From Schistosoma mansoni (taxonomy: Eukaryota > Platyhelminthes > Trematoda > Strigeidida > Schistosomatidae): a stretch of DNA of 64,000 nucleotides. The number at the start of each line of letters is the position of its first letter. Positions within the stretch are counted from its first letter, which is position 1. This document shows positions 1 through 12,632 of this stretch, in pieces. The notes under the pieces were generated by a model, which made no database searches, had not been told where the DNA came from, and worked only from the letters and a program-made list of their open reading frames with translations. The DNA lies in assembly GCF_000237925.1 (NCBI RefSeq), contig NW_017386025.1:3282215-3346214 (forward strand). The letters are read 5' to 3'. The translations under genes were made by a program, and so were the position numbers.

Positions 1-970
1 TCGTTTGTTGAGTGACACCTATAGGAAGGTCCGTGTGTGCTGCTTGATGTCCAGCGGATTCAATGAGGCTGGTCTATTCAGCAGTTCCTCAAAGTATTCT
101 GACCATCTTTTCCTCTGTTCTTGAATCTCCGTGATTGTCTCCCCTTCTTTACCCTTGACCAATCTCTCCGGTTTACTATATCTCCTTGCTAGTTTTTTCG
201 TTGTATCATATAGTTGTTTCATGTTCCCTTCTCTTGCAGCTTTTCCTGTCGTCGTTGCTAGTTCTTCCATGTATTTCTGCTTGTCGGCCTTAATGCTTTT
301 CTTCACTTCCTTGTTTGCTTCTGCGTACTCTACTTGTGCCTTGACTTTCTCTGCTCGTGTTCAACTGTTGTTAATTGCTAGTTTCTTGTTCTTCCTTTCT
401 TGAATCTTGTCCAGCGTCCCCATAGGGATTCATTCCTCATGATGATGCTTCTTGAGACCCAGCACCCCCGAGCACATTGAAGTTAGTGCTTCTTTGATGT
501 CGTTCCAGTTGCCCTCCATCGTAGTTTCTTGTTCTTTCAGTAGATCCTGTCGAGCTTGGAACTCGTTGTTGAGAGTTATCTTGAATTGGATGAGTTCGTT
601 AGTATCTCGAAGGAAGGCTGTATTGAACCATTGTAATGCTGTTTCCCCAGTTTTCCAGTGTTTCTTTAGCTTCAGTTTAATCTTGGTCACAATCAGTTGG
701 TGGTGAGCTGAAGTTATATTAGCTCCTGTCCTGATTCTCACATCTTCCATTGTCATTCGGAATTTTTTGTCGATACAAATATAATCTATCTGGTTCTCTG
801 TGGTGTAGTCCGGTGAGATCCATTTAGCCTTATGTGTACGTTTGTGTGGAAATATTGTGCCGCCTACAACGAATTTGTTGAATGCACACAGATTTTCAAA
901 TCTCTCCTCATTTTCATTTCTCTCTCCCAGTCCGCGTCGTCCCATGATATCTTCATATCCGTGGAAAAGA
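1..970 (-). mobile_element. RTE-like LINE fragment (endonuclease C-terminus and linker)
   Basis: Reading the minus strand, 970 down to 430 encodes the second half of an APE-type endonuclease. Visible motifs are GYEDIMGRRGLGERN, GGTIFPHKRTHKAKW and the terminal DYTTENQIDYICIDKKFR block; the usual SDHH active-site motif is changed to SAHH. From 306 to 19 follows the lysine/arginine-rich linker before the RT domain (KAAREGNMKQLYDTTKKLA). The RT domain lies outside the window. The copy is 5'-truncated near 970, where it abuts a BEL/Pao remnant, and the frame is broken between 430 and 306. The same family recurs at 21.3, 29.2, 31.8, 42.0, 47.0 and 61.1 kb. The RTE label rests on general similarity to schistosome endonuclease-reverse transcriptase LINEs. 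Confidence 0.8.
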
Positions 971-974
971 GCAG

Positions 975-2900
975 TACCGACTTGCACCTTCCTAGCTAGC
1001 GACTCAGAAGCTTCGCTTATTGCAGTAGGTTTAGCTGGAATTCTGGGCTTAGAGGGAGAGTTCAACACGCCGTTATTAAAAAACCTGGATAGTCAGTCCA
1101 CATTTCATTGTAAAGAGGTTCAACCGGACGTTGACTCCCTAGAATCTTCTTTATTACTCAGAATTCCAAAGGTATAGACGGTCTAGAGGTTGCCAACGAT
1201 ATCCAAGATGACATCGTGGTCTCACTTGTATGGTGTGACCCTCCCAGGAGGTGACAACGAAAATGTATAAGTATTGATAGGGTGCAATGTACCTAAGAAA
1301 AATGATGTAAAAGGGAAATGAGTTGGAAAATATGATGAGCCATATTTCATAAGAACTCCTTCAGGGTGGACATTGTTTTGAACTGACAGTGAGACCATGA
1401 AATATGCGGGTAACATAAATTATCCATTGTCTAAGGATAAACTAGAAGCTAGTCTAGACCAGTTATAAAAGATAGAGTTTGAAGAAGACCTGAATTGCTG
1501 TGAGCCCATATCGGTTGAAGACTGTAAAGCCTTGCACATTATGTCCAAACCTATACGGTTAATAAACGGGCATTACCAGATGGCTCTGTCCCGGTGTCAC
1601 GAACAAAGTCTATTTAATGGTGAAAAACTAGCAATGAGTAGATCAAATTTCTTGAGAAACTGTATCATGTTTGAACAGAGATTGCACAAGTAGTATGTTG
1701 AACAGGGTTGCTCCGAAAAAGGTTACAGAAAACTGCATTAGGTGTCGGGTTCTGTACATACCACACCACCCTGTCTTTCATCCGAAAAGGCTTAATAAGC
1801 TAAGAACTGTGTTCGACTGTGCGGCGCAATACTTTGGGGCGTCCTCGAATAAAAGTTTGTATTCCGGAACAGATTAAGTCAATAATCTGGTAGATGTCTT
1901 CACCAGGTTTTGGCAACAACTAACTGGTCTCAAGGCAGATATTGAACTTTTCGTGGTGGTCGGTATTCAATATAATCCTTAAACTTCGGACACAGTTCGT
2001 CCTGATAATCATCATTAAATAACGTCCCGATGGTGTATTATTCGGAATACGAATTTGAAGTGTTGGTCGCGATTATTAGTGAACGAAGGACAGGTCACCA
2101 AAACCACAGACACACAGAGAAAGAATGAAAGGGTAGTGCCGAAAAGCAAGCGAGTGAGTGAGCATATGAGTTGAATGAACGAGTGAGTGAATAAAACCAA
2201 AATGTGCTTATATATACATGGTGGAACGAATAAATGATCGAATCAATGAAACAACTAATAGTAGGGCTAGCGGAATGAATATATATATGTAGGCTGTAAG
2301 CCATGTTCAAGCATACATATTCATTCAGGTGCGGCAATAATGAAGGTACAATGGTGTAGATAGGTTGTTACTGTACGAATGACTCTGTCCGTTAAATAAG
2401 TCAACAAAAGGGCTTAACTAAATGTGAACAAACGCGATCGCATATGAGCTGCTATACTATGTTTCATCAAGTGATTGACCCACTGCAGGATCGCGATGCC
2501 TAGAGATTTTTGTGATGTCTGCAGGGCGACATAAGAACTGGACCAGTAACCCATAGGATTAAAGTACATTTGTTTGGGACGACTTCCTCAACAAGTTGTG
2601 CGACGTTTGCTCTACAAAGAACTATACAAGATGGGGTTGAGTTTCCTGAAAATATATAACGGATGGCAAAGAAGCAGTTCTTCATTGACGATTCATTAAT
2701 CAGTGTTGATACGCTAGAAAAAGGTAAACTGATATATTCCCAGGTGAAGGAATCCACGTTTAACTGAGGGCACCTTCTTTGGTCCATCTCCTGTAAATTT
2801 GACATCAAAACTGACACTCAAACGTTTGAAATTACAAAGAATGTTTGTCAACGGGACGCTTTAATTCGAGTTTGCAAATATAAGAATAATAACATAACAC
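975..2900 (+). pseudogene. BEL/Pao retrotransposon pol remnant (protease and reverse transcriptase)
   Basis: Degenerate plus-strand pol. The protease part (about 985-1340) shows SDSEASLIAVGLAGILGLEG, where the catalytic D-S/T-G has become DSE, followed by VLIGCNVP and RTPSGWTLF, the block that ends BEL/Pao proteases. The connection domain holds SVEDCKALHIMSKPIRLING and the RT start holds [10 protein letters not shown] and [17 protein letters not shown] motif A is seen as LKADIE near 1935. RT motif B ([19 protein letters not shown], about 2555) and the active site FFIDD (about 2680) resume after an insertion. Several in-frame stops and at least one frameshift make it dead. Gag, RNase H, integrase and LTRs were not found. 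Confidence 0.82.
2005..2520. other. Unidentified insertion inside the BEL/Pao RT
   Basis: RT motifs A and B are normally about 60 codons apart but here are separated by about 600 bp. The extra stretch includes loosely repeated GAGTGAGTGA-like tracts and no recognisable coding potential. It may be a short nested insertion of unknown type. Confidence 0.4.
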
Positions 2901-3603
2901 ATTTTTCCCACCAGTCATTTTGTTAACTAATCAGATTCTTCGGTAGTGGAGGGCTGTGGATCATTTCAGGCATCACTGAGTCGCATTATGGATGACGTAC
3001 TTTGTTCTCAGTTTTGTTTCGTTTAGATTGCCGTTTCGTTTTAGTGACTGCTGTTTGGAATGTCCTGGCATTGCTTCTTTTTACTACCATTGTATTGTTT
3101 ATTTTATTCCATGTGAGCCGGGTAAAATTCATCATTTCTCACCATGAAGGAACGTGGTGGATCGATTGTGTTGTAGGCTTCCATTTTCCGAATACTATTC
3201 TAAGAAAAGTCTATCTACATGCATGAAACTGTTGAAATAAAGTTATCTAGCTATTAACACAAGCACAGTGTAAGGAGATCACTACTAACTGGCCTAATGT
3301 GTAGTTTCTTCCGCTCCAACGCGCCGAATTCGGAACAATCATGAGTTAATCGATTTTTGCAACGAGCGATTAGCTACCACTCTTCCTATGGATGCAATCA
3401 AAATGAAACTATCAAGCCGAGAAATCGTGTTCGGAAACGATAACTCCTACTTCCAGAAAATTAGGAAAATGCTGTTGCCCATCTAAATGAAATGTAATCC
3501 ATTTTCGTAGACATATTTGTAAGTATATTACAATATACATCATTAAAACTTGTTTTCAGTATATGCAGGTGTTTATGTTTGACAGCACCAGGGTCAATCT
3601 TTT
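2901..3603. other. No recognisable feature
   Basis: This stretch separates BEL/Pao and PLE fragments. The only open frame (3002-3226) is short and hydrophobic with no known motif, and I do not regard it as a gene. Confidence 0.4.
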
Positions 3604-3665
3604 TGTAGAGTTTTGTTCTCTCAGCTGGATGGCTTCGTCATGGAGTTTTCATCGTTCGTCTTTTC
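3604..3665 (-). mobile_element. Penelope-like element tail fragment
   Basis: The block GAGTTTTGTTCTCTCAGC followed by TGGATGG matches the block at 34782-34839, its inverted partner at 34888-34945, and the 3' tail of the PLE at 36858-37580. It is therefore a short detached piece of that tail. Confidence 0.5.
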
Positions 3666-3928
3666 TGCACATGAGGATTTCTTACTGCACATGTCTTGGT
3701 GTACTACAGAACAGTCTGTTCCGCTAACGGTCCTCAAAATCTACAAGCAACCTAAAGTCATCAAGAATAGTATTCTTCGTTCGTATGCCGCAAAAGGCAC
3801 TGTTGAGGGGAATACAAACGAACCCGTAACAACAGCGCATACAGGCAATACAATATATAAGGAACATATGCACAAAGGCAATAAGAGAAGACGGGCTTCA
3901 GTATTAGATAAAGCTTAGTGACACATTT

Positions 3929-5700
3929 GTGTGCGATTCGGAAAGCTTACTCCGTCATGCGGCCTTTCTTCGAAAGGCGAAAACTGGAGTTTTCCCACTG
4001 CTAGGTCCTAATGGCACAACCAACAACGATGATGAAGCTGCCGACCTTCTGGCAGGACAGCACTTACGGACATTTCGACTGACCCACACTTACCACACTG
4101 ATGAGAACTTCACCTGCAACTGAACAGAATTTTCAGCAATGTACTTGAGCCCCAACTTGGTGTACCGAAGACTCCAGCATCTAAAAAAGAACACTATTGG
4201 CCGAGACATGATCCACTCTGCTGAGGGAGGCAGCTTCAATCTTGGCTACAGGGCTTAGCATGATATTCTCACATTCGCTAAGCCGAGGCATATTGCCGAA
4301 AATTGGAAGCTGGGTACATCACACCAATCTTTAAAGGTGGTTGACACAGAAAACCTTCAATCTACCGACCGTTGGCACTTCCCTGTGTACACTGAAAAAT
4401 TATGGAGTCTCTGATATGCGAAAGTATACACGACTATTTCTTATCCATAAACTTCCTTCCACCCTAACGTCACGGTTTGAGAAAAGATCACTCTTGTATA
4501 ACCAACCTGCTGAGTGCGCTGGACAGATGAACAAGCATCTTTGATTCCAAGGAGAAGGTTGTCATCACTTACCTTGATTTCTCAACAGCTTTTGGTAGGG
4601 TCAACCATATATGTCTTATCAATAACCTTAAACGATCGGGTGTGAAACGACCTCTAATTGACTGGCTCCCCTCATATCTAAAAAATTGACGTTTTAAGGT
4701 CAGGGTTAACTTCACTCTCTCTCAGGCTATGGAATGTCCTAGTGAGGTCCCTCAGAGCTCTTTACTGGGGTCTCTTCTCCATTTATATAATCGATCTTTC
4801 ACAACAAGTCTCATCTGACTTACTGCTTTTTGCTGATGACGTGAAACTTTGGAGGGAGTTACACAACCGAGAGGATATAATGGCACTTCAGGAGGATCTG
4901 ACTCAACTTCAAAGTTGGGCAGACAACAATGGAATTAGCTTCAACACTTCAAAGTGTAAAGTAGACCATCTGAGACATGTTGGAGACTACGAATACAATT
5001 TAGTTAACTACCCTTTGGAGGTTTCACAAGTTGAAAAAGATTTAGGAGTGTTGATATCTCAAGACTTCAAGTCTTACGCTGACTGTAATAAAAATGCCTT
5101 CCGAGCAAATATCGCATTGGTGACGTTGAAGAATATTTGGGCCAGTTCATAAAAAAGATATTCCAATCAATCTTCAACAGTTTTATTCGTCCCCACTTAG
5201 AGTACGGAAACATAGTATTTCCTCCCTCACTCCAAAAGGATAAGGACACTATGGAACGTATCCAACGTCGAGCCACGTAATCAGCTCGTGGACTGAAATT
5301 CAAACCTTATAGAGAGAGCCTCCAATGACCTGACCTATACCCGTTAGAGTACAGACGTCTTAGAGGTGACCTTCTTATGATTTACAGTATCCTTAATACT
5401 TCTGGTCATCCCCTTAAACATCTTAAGCTTAGTCATAACACTAACCTAAGAGATAACACCCAGAAACTGGAGACCCAACACAGCAGAACAGACTGTAGAC
5501 ACAACTTCTACTCCGTAAGAGTTGTCAAATGCTGAAATTCGCTGCCGACTATGCTAGTCCAAGAGACTTCCCAGGAGTCCTTTAAGAGGAAACTTGACCT
5601 ATTCTTAGGGACTAAGGATAACATATTATTATGATTTACGAAATTCTTTTTTTCCTCTGTTATCGTTAATATAACAAGGTTCTAGACTGGAGGTATTGGT
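3929..5700 (+). mobile_element. CR1-like LINE (reverse transcriptase and C-terminus), decayed
   Basis: Plus-strand non-LTR retrotransposon. Order: pre-RT segment ending in VFPLLGPNGTTNNDDEAADL (about 3990-4060), a PIYRPL-like block at about 4360, LRKDHSC at 4470, VVITYLDFSTAFGRVNH at 4560 (RT motif A), EVPQSSLLGSLL at 4745 (motif B), and LFADDVKLW at about 4830 (active site FADD). The typical CR1 C-terminus follows: LQSWADNNGISFNTSKCKV, YRRLRGDLLMIYSILNTSGH at 5340, and a terminal SFKRKLDLFLG at 5580. Many stops and frameshifts are present. The motif order matches the CR1 clade (SR1/Perere-type in schistosomes); the subfamily is not determined. Confidence 0.85.
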
Positions 5701-6359
5701 GATCCACTGCTACTAGACACTGAAGCCCGTTAAGCGAAAGCTTTTTCTATTCCGTCCACAACCATTTGAAACATTTGAACCATTTGGACATTCTCAAGGC
5801 CACTTTAGCGTTGCTCAAAGGTCGTCTATAAGTTAGTCTCACCGATTTATGGTTTTCATCACGCACTGACGGTTAAAGTACCAAGACATTATTTAGCCAA
5901 GTGGATTAGTGAATTTCGCACTGAAATCAAAGTCTTGTTATCTCATGTCTAACTGGTTCATCCACAAATCATAGTCCCGTCCATTTCAGTAGTTTACCTC
6001 CTGTCCTCATAAGGACAGGTCAACCGACCTACATTTACCCTTGAAGTTTTTAGTATTGTAAAAACTCAACTTGAGATTGAGTTTATAATTTCAAAGTGAT
6101 CCACTAATTCAGTACTCGGTGCAAGAAACGGCACTCGAGACGTAAACGATTTGATCTCGGTTTTTTGACATAATAATACCAAAATCATTGTTCGGTGTTC
6201 GGTAAGCCAGTATCAGGTCAGTCTGTAATCTGTGCTAAGATAAAGGGACTAGGTTAAAGCGTCCCCGTCTGTCTTCGTAAGATAGGCGAGAGACGTTTTA
6301 GCATTTTGATCCCTTGCCGTTGAACTCATTTTATCAAGAATTCGCTGTTTAAATCCCAT
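5701..6359. other. LINE 3' flank and partial TIR-element end
   Basis: No gene is seen. 5785-5840 matches the 3' end of the TIR element at 13866-14145: a CTCAAAGGTCGTC block leading into TTAGTCTC. The rest is unrecognised. Confidence 0.45.
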
Positions 6360-6715
6360 TGTAGAACATCAACGTTGATGGTCTATGTCGAAATGATTGG
6401 GGGCCTACTAGAGTTAGACGAGAATGGTGACGAACCAGCTAACGCTGAAGTCAACCTCGCGACCAGCCCTTACGTGGATTGAACCATCGACGCATCAAAG
6501 GATCATGGACGCTATGAAGACTGTACAACACAAAAGACGTTATTACAAGAATATATTAGTTAAGGTACAACCACGAAATTACAGAAGTGAAAGAACAACC
6601 ACTGCCGCGTGGACCAGTCCATGGCGTGTAATTGATTGATGCCTGTTGACTATCCTTGACCTTGACAGGGATCGATGATCTGTTCGATATTCAGTGACAT
6701 TTCACCGACCCTACA
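6360..6715 (-). repeat. LTR (3' LTR of the minus-strand element)
   Basis: TG...CA termini with TGTAG/CTACA inverted ends, matching 9013-9368 at an offset of 2653. The adjacent 6716-6728 reads as a G-rich polypurine tract on the minus strand. Confidence 0.85.
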
Positions 6716-9012
6716 ATACTCCCCCACCAGATTCAACGGCCGTTTGAATCGATACCAAACATGTTGGGAGTAGTCGCGCGCCGGAGGTTGCCAGACGATT
6801 AATATGAATCCTCCGGGTATTGCCGAGCTGTAAGAGAAATGGAAAGGAGGCTGCAGAAACTGATCGGGAAACAACGATTAATAACACGTAACAAGGACGT
6901 TGGTCGAATGTTAAGCGATCAACCATATAAATAATAGAAAAAGAAACATGATATTTTAGAGTTTTATCAAGTCGCGTTGAAAAAGATAGCTATGACAAGT
7001 GGTTGAGTTCCTCAGACGAGAAACGTTAAGTTTGCCGCAAGAGTAGTGATGTCACAGTGATAGTACGATAAGTGTATTATCAATCGATGCCGATGCTTGT
7101 ACTGCTATCGGTTCAGAGTAGAAAGTCAGTAAGTGTCGTTGAAAACTGTTCGTAAGCGTCGATTTCTAGTTATATCTATATTTAACAGACTAACTGTAAG
7201 TACAAAAGTATAACCGTGAAGATAAATCGTGGTTTCCTTGTGCGAAGCTTCTGATCAACTTGCAGTCAGTTTGGAAAAACTGATAACTGCTGTGAAAATC
7301 AATAAGGGTCGAAGAATACAGAGCGAGAGCGAAAAGGTGGCACGATGAAATCTCTAAAAGATGATAAACGGTGAGTGCTGCACATGTGTTTGATGACTGA
7401 ACCGAAAAATGTCGAAAAGAACATAAGAAACCAAGAGTGTCACTCTGGACTCATGTCAATGATATCGGTGGAAAATGCTGTCAGTGTTGGGGTCGAGACG
7501 ACAATATCGTTGTCAGTTTGCGGGAGATTCGCTCGACTGCGTAAACCTATGATTCGCGTGAATGAGTGTCGTCAAACCACCAATTGAACTGGACAGGCTT
7601 TAGATCGTCGAGTAGTTGAACAGCCGATTGATGTACCGAAATCATCTATTAGATAAGTCACGCGGAAACAATACTTCATAAGATGAAAAAAAATACGACG
7701 TCGAAGTTGAATAACTACAATAGTTCGGATGTGTTGTAATGTCACATCGAAGTAACATTCTTTCGTATACTGACAAATGTACTGAAAGTTCGTTTGGGCA
7801 TCGTTAATATAGTAATTGGATGTGCAATAGCAAACATGTACGAAGACTATCGTGATGTTCGTGGAGAATTTCAGAGGTCGTTTAGATATTTTCCAAACCC
7901 GTATTGCATGTGAATAAGCAGAAGACAGAATTAAAGTGACTTTCGTGCAATAAGGAAATCGAGCCATGATTTACCGTGTGAGATAACAGCAAATACAAAG
8001 CGCATAGTAAACATTAATTTAAATGGTAACCACCAATGTAACTAAAGTTTAGGTTTAGATAACGTGATCGTTTCGTAAAAAAAAACATTATCTAGCGCTA
8101 AGTGACATCAAGTACGATGAAGTGTCTCATTAGGACATGGACTAAGATTGTTCGTGTACATGAAATACGTTTTTTCGGAATATGTTGACTTACGAGTCAT
8201 AAATGTACATAGTTTCGACTAAAATTTGACGGCAGTGACAGAATGTATGACTACTCGAAGTGAAAGTAGCCGCGAAACGTTATTAAACATCATAAATATT
8301 ATACGAAATTAACTATCGCAATTATGAAACTCGCCTGGGTTACTCTTGCTCCAAAGTAATTGAAATATGTTGATTAAATTCGTAGATTAACGAAGCATTG
8401 TAGACTGAATTGGTATACGTCCAAATTTAATTTGAGCCAAACACGTAGCATTGCCTGGCGAAACAGTCTAAACAAGATCTAACATTGCAGGAAATTTATA
8501 GTTCAAACTCACCGTAAATTTCTAGCATTTGTATCCTCTGATTCGCCATGGAACTCAGCAATTGGAAATTAGGCAGGCAGTGGTCAAGAAAGTAAAATAT
8601 TCTAGTAGATAGTTTCTGATAGTAGTTAGTTGATAGTGATTAAGCAGAAAGATGAATTTATAATCGACAGTTTATCCTGTATTGGTTATACAAGTGGATA
8701 AGTTGCAAACAGATATGCGTTCGTGTTGCCTTAAGGCTATACTTACGAGTGGTTGATATTTTAACAGACATATTACACAGGAGCATTTACATGCTGCTAA
8801 TGCTTGTTAAAGAACCATGATAGTCGATTGGTTAATTCTATCGATTGAACCAATTATTTCAGTTGAAATACTAATCAACAAGGATATGAAGCAACGAATG
8901 TTCGGAGCAACTGATTAACATAGGAGACGTAAAAAAGGAAAAATAATAAGTATAGAGTACAATAGAAAAAATCGTAGTGATAGGTTGCGTTATTCGAAGT
9001 CTTGCTCACCAG

Positions 9013-9368
9013 TGTAGAACATCAACGTTGATGGTCTATGTCGAAATGATTGGGGGCCTACTAGAGTTAGACGAGAATGGTGACGAACCAGCTAACGCTG
9101 AAGTCAACCTCGCGACCAGCCCTTACGTGGATTGAACCATCGACGCATCAAAGGATCATGGACGCTATGAAGACTGTACAACACAAAAGAAGTTATTACA
9201 AGAATATATTAGTTAAGGTACAACCACGAAATTACAGAAGTGAAAGAACAACCACTGCCGCGTGGACCAGTCCATGGCGTGTAATTGATTGATGCCTGTT
9301 GACTATCCTTGACCTTGACAGGGATCGATGATCTGTTCGATATTCAGTGACATTTCACCGACCCTACA
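9013..9368 (-). repeat. LTR (5' LTR of the minus-strand element)
   Basis: Second member of the LTR pair. The minus-strand sequence just inside it (9011 downward) begins TGGTGAGCAAGAC, as expected for a tRNA primer-binding site starting with TGG. The tRNA was not identified. Confidence 0.85.
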
Positions 9369-9372
9369 CCAT

Positions 9373-9824
9373 ATTCCGAATGCGGCCTCACAAAATTTGT
9401 TTGGAAGCGAAATGAAATACTTGATTCCCAAAATCTAATTGCATGAACCTATTTTGGCTGTTTAACCATAAAATTTTACTAATACGTCTTAAATATTTGC
9501 AGGTATATTGGAGATTATGGTTAAATGAATTTTGGTCGTATATCAGTTTAAAATGCTGAAGTATATTTTACGGTTTACGAGGTTTTATCGTTATCGTGTT
9601 CACAAGTATGTCGAAGTTTAGGTTATTAATGGAACTTTCTGTCTCTACCTTCAGCCAAAAATTTATTTTGTTAGAATTAGCACCTAAGTGGTTGCATATC
9701 ATTCTTAAAATTTCTTTATACTTTTGTAAATGCATAAATACATTCAAGTGAACTCCCGTTTTTGTAGTTCCATATAAATAAAGATGGCTGCTAAGACATT
9801 GCTACTAAAATCAATTCATTTGTT
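9373..9824. other. No recognisable feature
   Basis: AT-rich flank between the LTR element and the next repeat. No supported open frame. Confidence 0.4.
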
Positions 9825-10275
9825 CGTGTTATTTATTTGTTTATTCGAACACAAATATTGGTACAAAGGGGCACCAAATAGATATACGCCACAAAGTCAC
9901 TTGGTTTGTTTGTGGGCTGTGATACTGCCCAGGTGCCTAAACTGAAACAGGTGCTTTCCTTAGGGGGTCACACCCGGAGCCTTTGACCTAAAGATCTGAT
10001 CCACAAGGCAGTGGAGCATCGTGAGGAGATGCAGTCCCATGGTAACCGGTGACCAACGATTGATTCATACGCCATTTGTTCCCTTAGGATACTGGAGCCC
10101 ATGAGCACCATTGGTTTAGAATCAGGGTTTTCCAACTCCCCTAGGTGGACTCGCCGTGTCCACCAACCCGGTTAAAGCGCCGGACATTCGCTTTTCGTCC
10201 TCTCAATTTCGTAACCAACACCCCCGCTACGAGAAGGCAATGAGTAGGGCTTCGCTGGCAGTGTTAAGAGTATTA
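9825..10275 (-). repeat. Dispersed repeat, copy A (5'-truncated)
   Basis: Its reverse complement matches the repeats at 12126-12656 and 16206-16695, sharing GGTCAAAGGCTCCGGGTGTG, a GTTGGTCACCGGTTACC-like block and GCAGTATCACAGCCC. On the minus strand it ends in an A-rich TAAATAA-type tail (9825-9850) and starts inside the consensus at CACTGCCAGCGAAGCCC. The shared 3' end, A-rich tail and variable 5' end suggest retroposition. No coding potential. Confidence 0.75.
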
Positions 10276-11151
10276 CGGCAATTTTCTTGTAGGCTGTAAT
10301 ATTATTGCTTAACCACTAGATTTAATGTGCTTTATTTGCTGAATGCGGGTTTCCTCATGCAACTTTGAGGAGCACTGTGTAGTGGTTAATGATATCATTT
10401 GACTTCTTACATCAAAGTGGTTGGGGGAACAATCGAAACTGTGGTCTAAAGAGGGGGTCTAAATGAGGTGTTTTATCATTGAACCACGTGGTCCGCCAAA
10501 ATAGGGAGGTTGGGACCTGCTTTTTTTTACCATTGCATTTACACCAAATTGTGGATAACTGGTGTTCATATTGATGTAATAACTTGCTGGATAGTTCTAT
10601 GGGACTCAGTAGTCATTTCTACTTAAGTATGTAAAACCGTGTTGTTATCGCTTCTTGCTCTCTCTTTCACACACACGCACGATGAAAGTATCTTTTCTAA
10701 GGGTCCTGATAATGAAACTTGATGGAAGGGAAAGTTTTGTGATACATAGATCGTATCCTCATAGTTCGAGTAATTTCTGCTTCAGGCTGACCACTCACAA
10801 ATTTATAAGTTTTCGATGTCTTGTGTCCTTACTTTTAGGACCTCACCACTAGCACCGCAAATAAGACGTACTATTTCTCGGCCCAACTTTTTTCGTCAGT
10901 AGGTAGCATTAATGGAGATACTGGCTATTCGTAGGGAACATCTTACTTCTACTACATACTAATACAGTCATCTCTATAGTTTCGCTGTCAGACTTTAAAT
11001 TTACTACCTATAGTTTCATTACTCTTCGATGTAACGAACAGCAGGTCACTTTGCTTACAAAGTAATCGGTTTGTTAACTATATACTTAGTATATTAATGA
11101 GAAATACCATAGTCATTGACCTTTGATATATTTTAATTACTGTTAAAATAG
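10276..11151. other. Region upstream of TTC19, nothing specific seen
   Basis: No repeat shared with the rest of the window and no credible open frame. It presumably holds the TTC19 promoter and 5' UTR, but no TATA box or other motif stands out. Confidence 0.35.
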
Positions 11152-12588
11152 ATGAACTCATGCTATTTAAGTTATAAAACTTATTCATTTTCATATCTCA
11201 GTTTATTGTATACTCAATCCAGTCCTCGAGTTTTACCAACATTTACCAAAACTTTATCTTTTACTGTATCATTTACTTGGTGGCCATTAAAATTATGGAA
11301 AAAGAAAGATATACATGAACAGTGTCAACAACTATTCAATGATTCCTTATTTCATATATCTATGGGTGAATTTAGTGTGGCAAATGATAAGTTACATGAA
11401 CTATTGTGGTTTATCAACCAATCTTATCAAAATAATGAGTTAACCAATCGCGACTACATCAATAAACGTGCACGAATATGTTCCGAGATGGCAAATCTAA
11501 ATCTACTTATGGGAAATTATTCAGAAGTAGAAAAATTAATTAAACAGACAATGGAGGATTGTTTAACAGCCCAAATATCACCAAACGATGCAATGTTTAT
11601 TGAGCTGTCACTTAAAATGTCCATGCTTTTCGAAAAGTTTGGTAGATTAGATGATGCTGAGACGGGTTTTCGATTCTGTATAGAAAATCAGGAGAAAAAG
11701 ATGACAAGTTTCGATGAAAATATTGACCATATAAATGAAAAAGCTTTACTAGGAATGTGTTGTAATTATTTTAGCAAGTAAGTTCTTTTAATAGTTTTTG
11801 TAAATACAACTAAATGAGACTCCACCTAATCATTTAGCCTAATCAATTTTAGAAGCTTTTTACTGAATACGTAATTTATCAGTTCAGGATTTAGATGACT
11901 AGAAACATCAAATGTCTAGATTTGAGATTCGTTTTTTCGTAATGGATCATTGAACTATCGTCGCTTTGATGTCGACTGACTTTTATTGGGTTGAAATGTC
12001 AGGTTTGTGATAGCACAATACTCGTGACATGTGTAATAAACATAAGATTTCTTTCGTGTAATAGTTTCGATAGTCTTGTTTTAAATATTCGGGTACAAGA
12101 ATTCGCTCTTAAAGCTTACAAATTGGAATGCCCTCAGGTGTCCTGGTACAGCCGAGGGTGGGAAGAGTCTGTCCTCCCTCGAGATACTCTCATATGGCCA
12201 TGCGTATACAGCAACTGTCATGGAGGTCCCACTCACTGCCTTCTCACGGCGTAAGTGTTGTTTACGAAATTGAGAGGGTAAAAAGCGAACGTCTAGCACT
12301 TTAGCCGTGGCGGTGGATATGCAGGATCCATTTAGGGGAGTTGAAAATCACTGACTCCAAACCAATTGTGAACATGGACTCACGGATCCTGGGGAACAAA
12401 TGGCATATGAACCTATTGTTGGTCACCGGCTATCATAGGGCTGCATCTCCTAACTTTGCTCATCTGGCTTGTGGATTAGACCTCAAGGTCAAAGGGTCGG
12501 GGTGTGACCTCCCCAATGAAACCACCTGCTTCAATCTGGGCACTCGGGCAGTATTCCAGCCCTCACACAAATCGAATGATGACATGTG

Positions 12589-12632
<44 letters not shown>

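Larger units (their letters stand above)
6360..9368 (-). mobile_element. LTR retrotransposon with intact LTR pair and short, degenerate interior
   Basis: Two 356-bp direct repeats, identical but for about one base in my reading, flank a 2.3-kb interior. Each starts TGTAG and ends CTACA, and the element is bounded by a 4-bp duplication CCAT (6356-6359 and 9369-9372). Orientation is minus. Next to the 6360-6715 LTR lies GGTGGGGGAGTAT, a polypurine-tract-like stretch. Next to the other LTR lies TGGTGAGCAAGAC, a plausible primer-binding site. A minus frame ending at 6711 contains NTRRIHINRL, like the end of Gypsy-type pol proteins, and its stop codon lies just inside the LTR. No complete gag-pol is visible and the interior is too short for one, so the copy is deleted or non-autonomous. 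Confidence 0.8.

Noticed and set aside
7375-7587. Plus open frame with Cys-rich context as a gag zinc knuckle
   Set aside because: It is on the opposite strand to the element's PPT and PBS, and the Cys/His spacing does not fit CCHC.
8235-8285. CGAAGTGAAAGTAGCCGCGAAACG as a PLE-type hammerhead inside the LTR element
   Set aside because: It has a GAAAC block but no CUGANGA and no convincing stem II.
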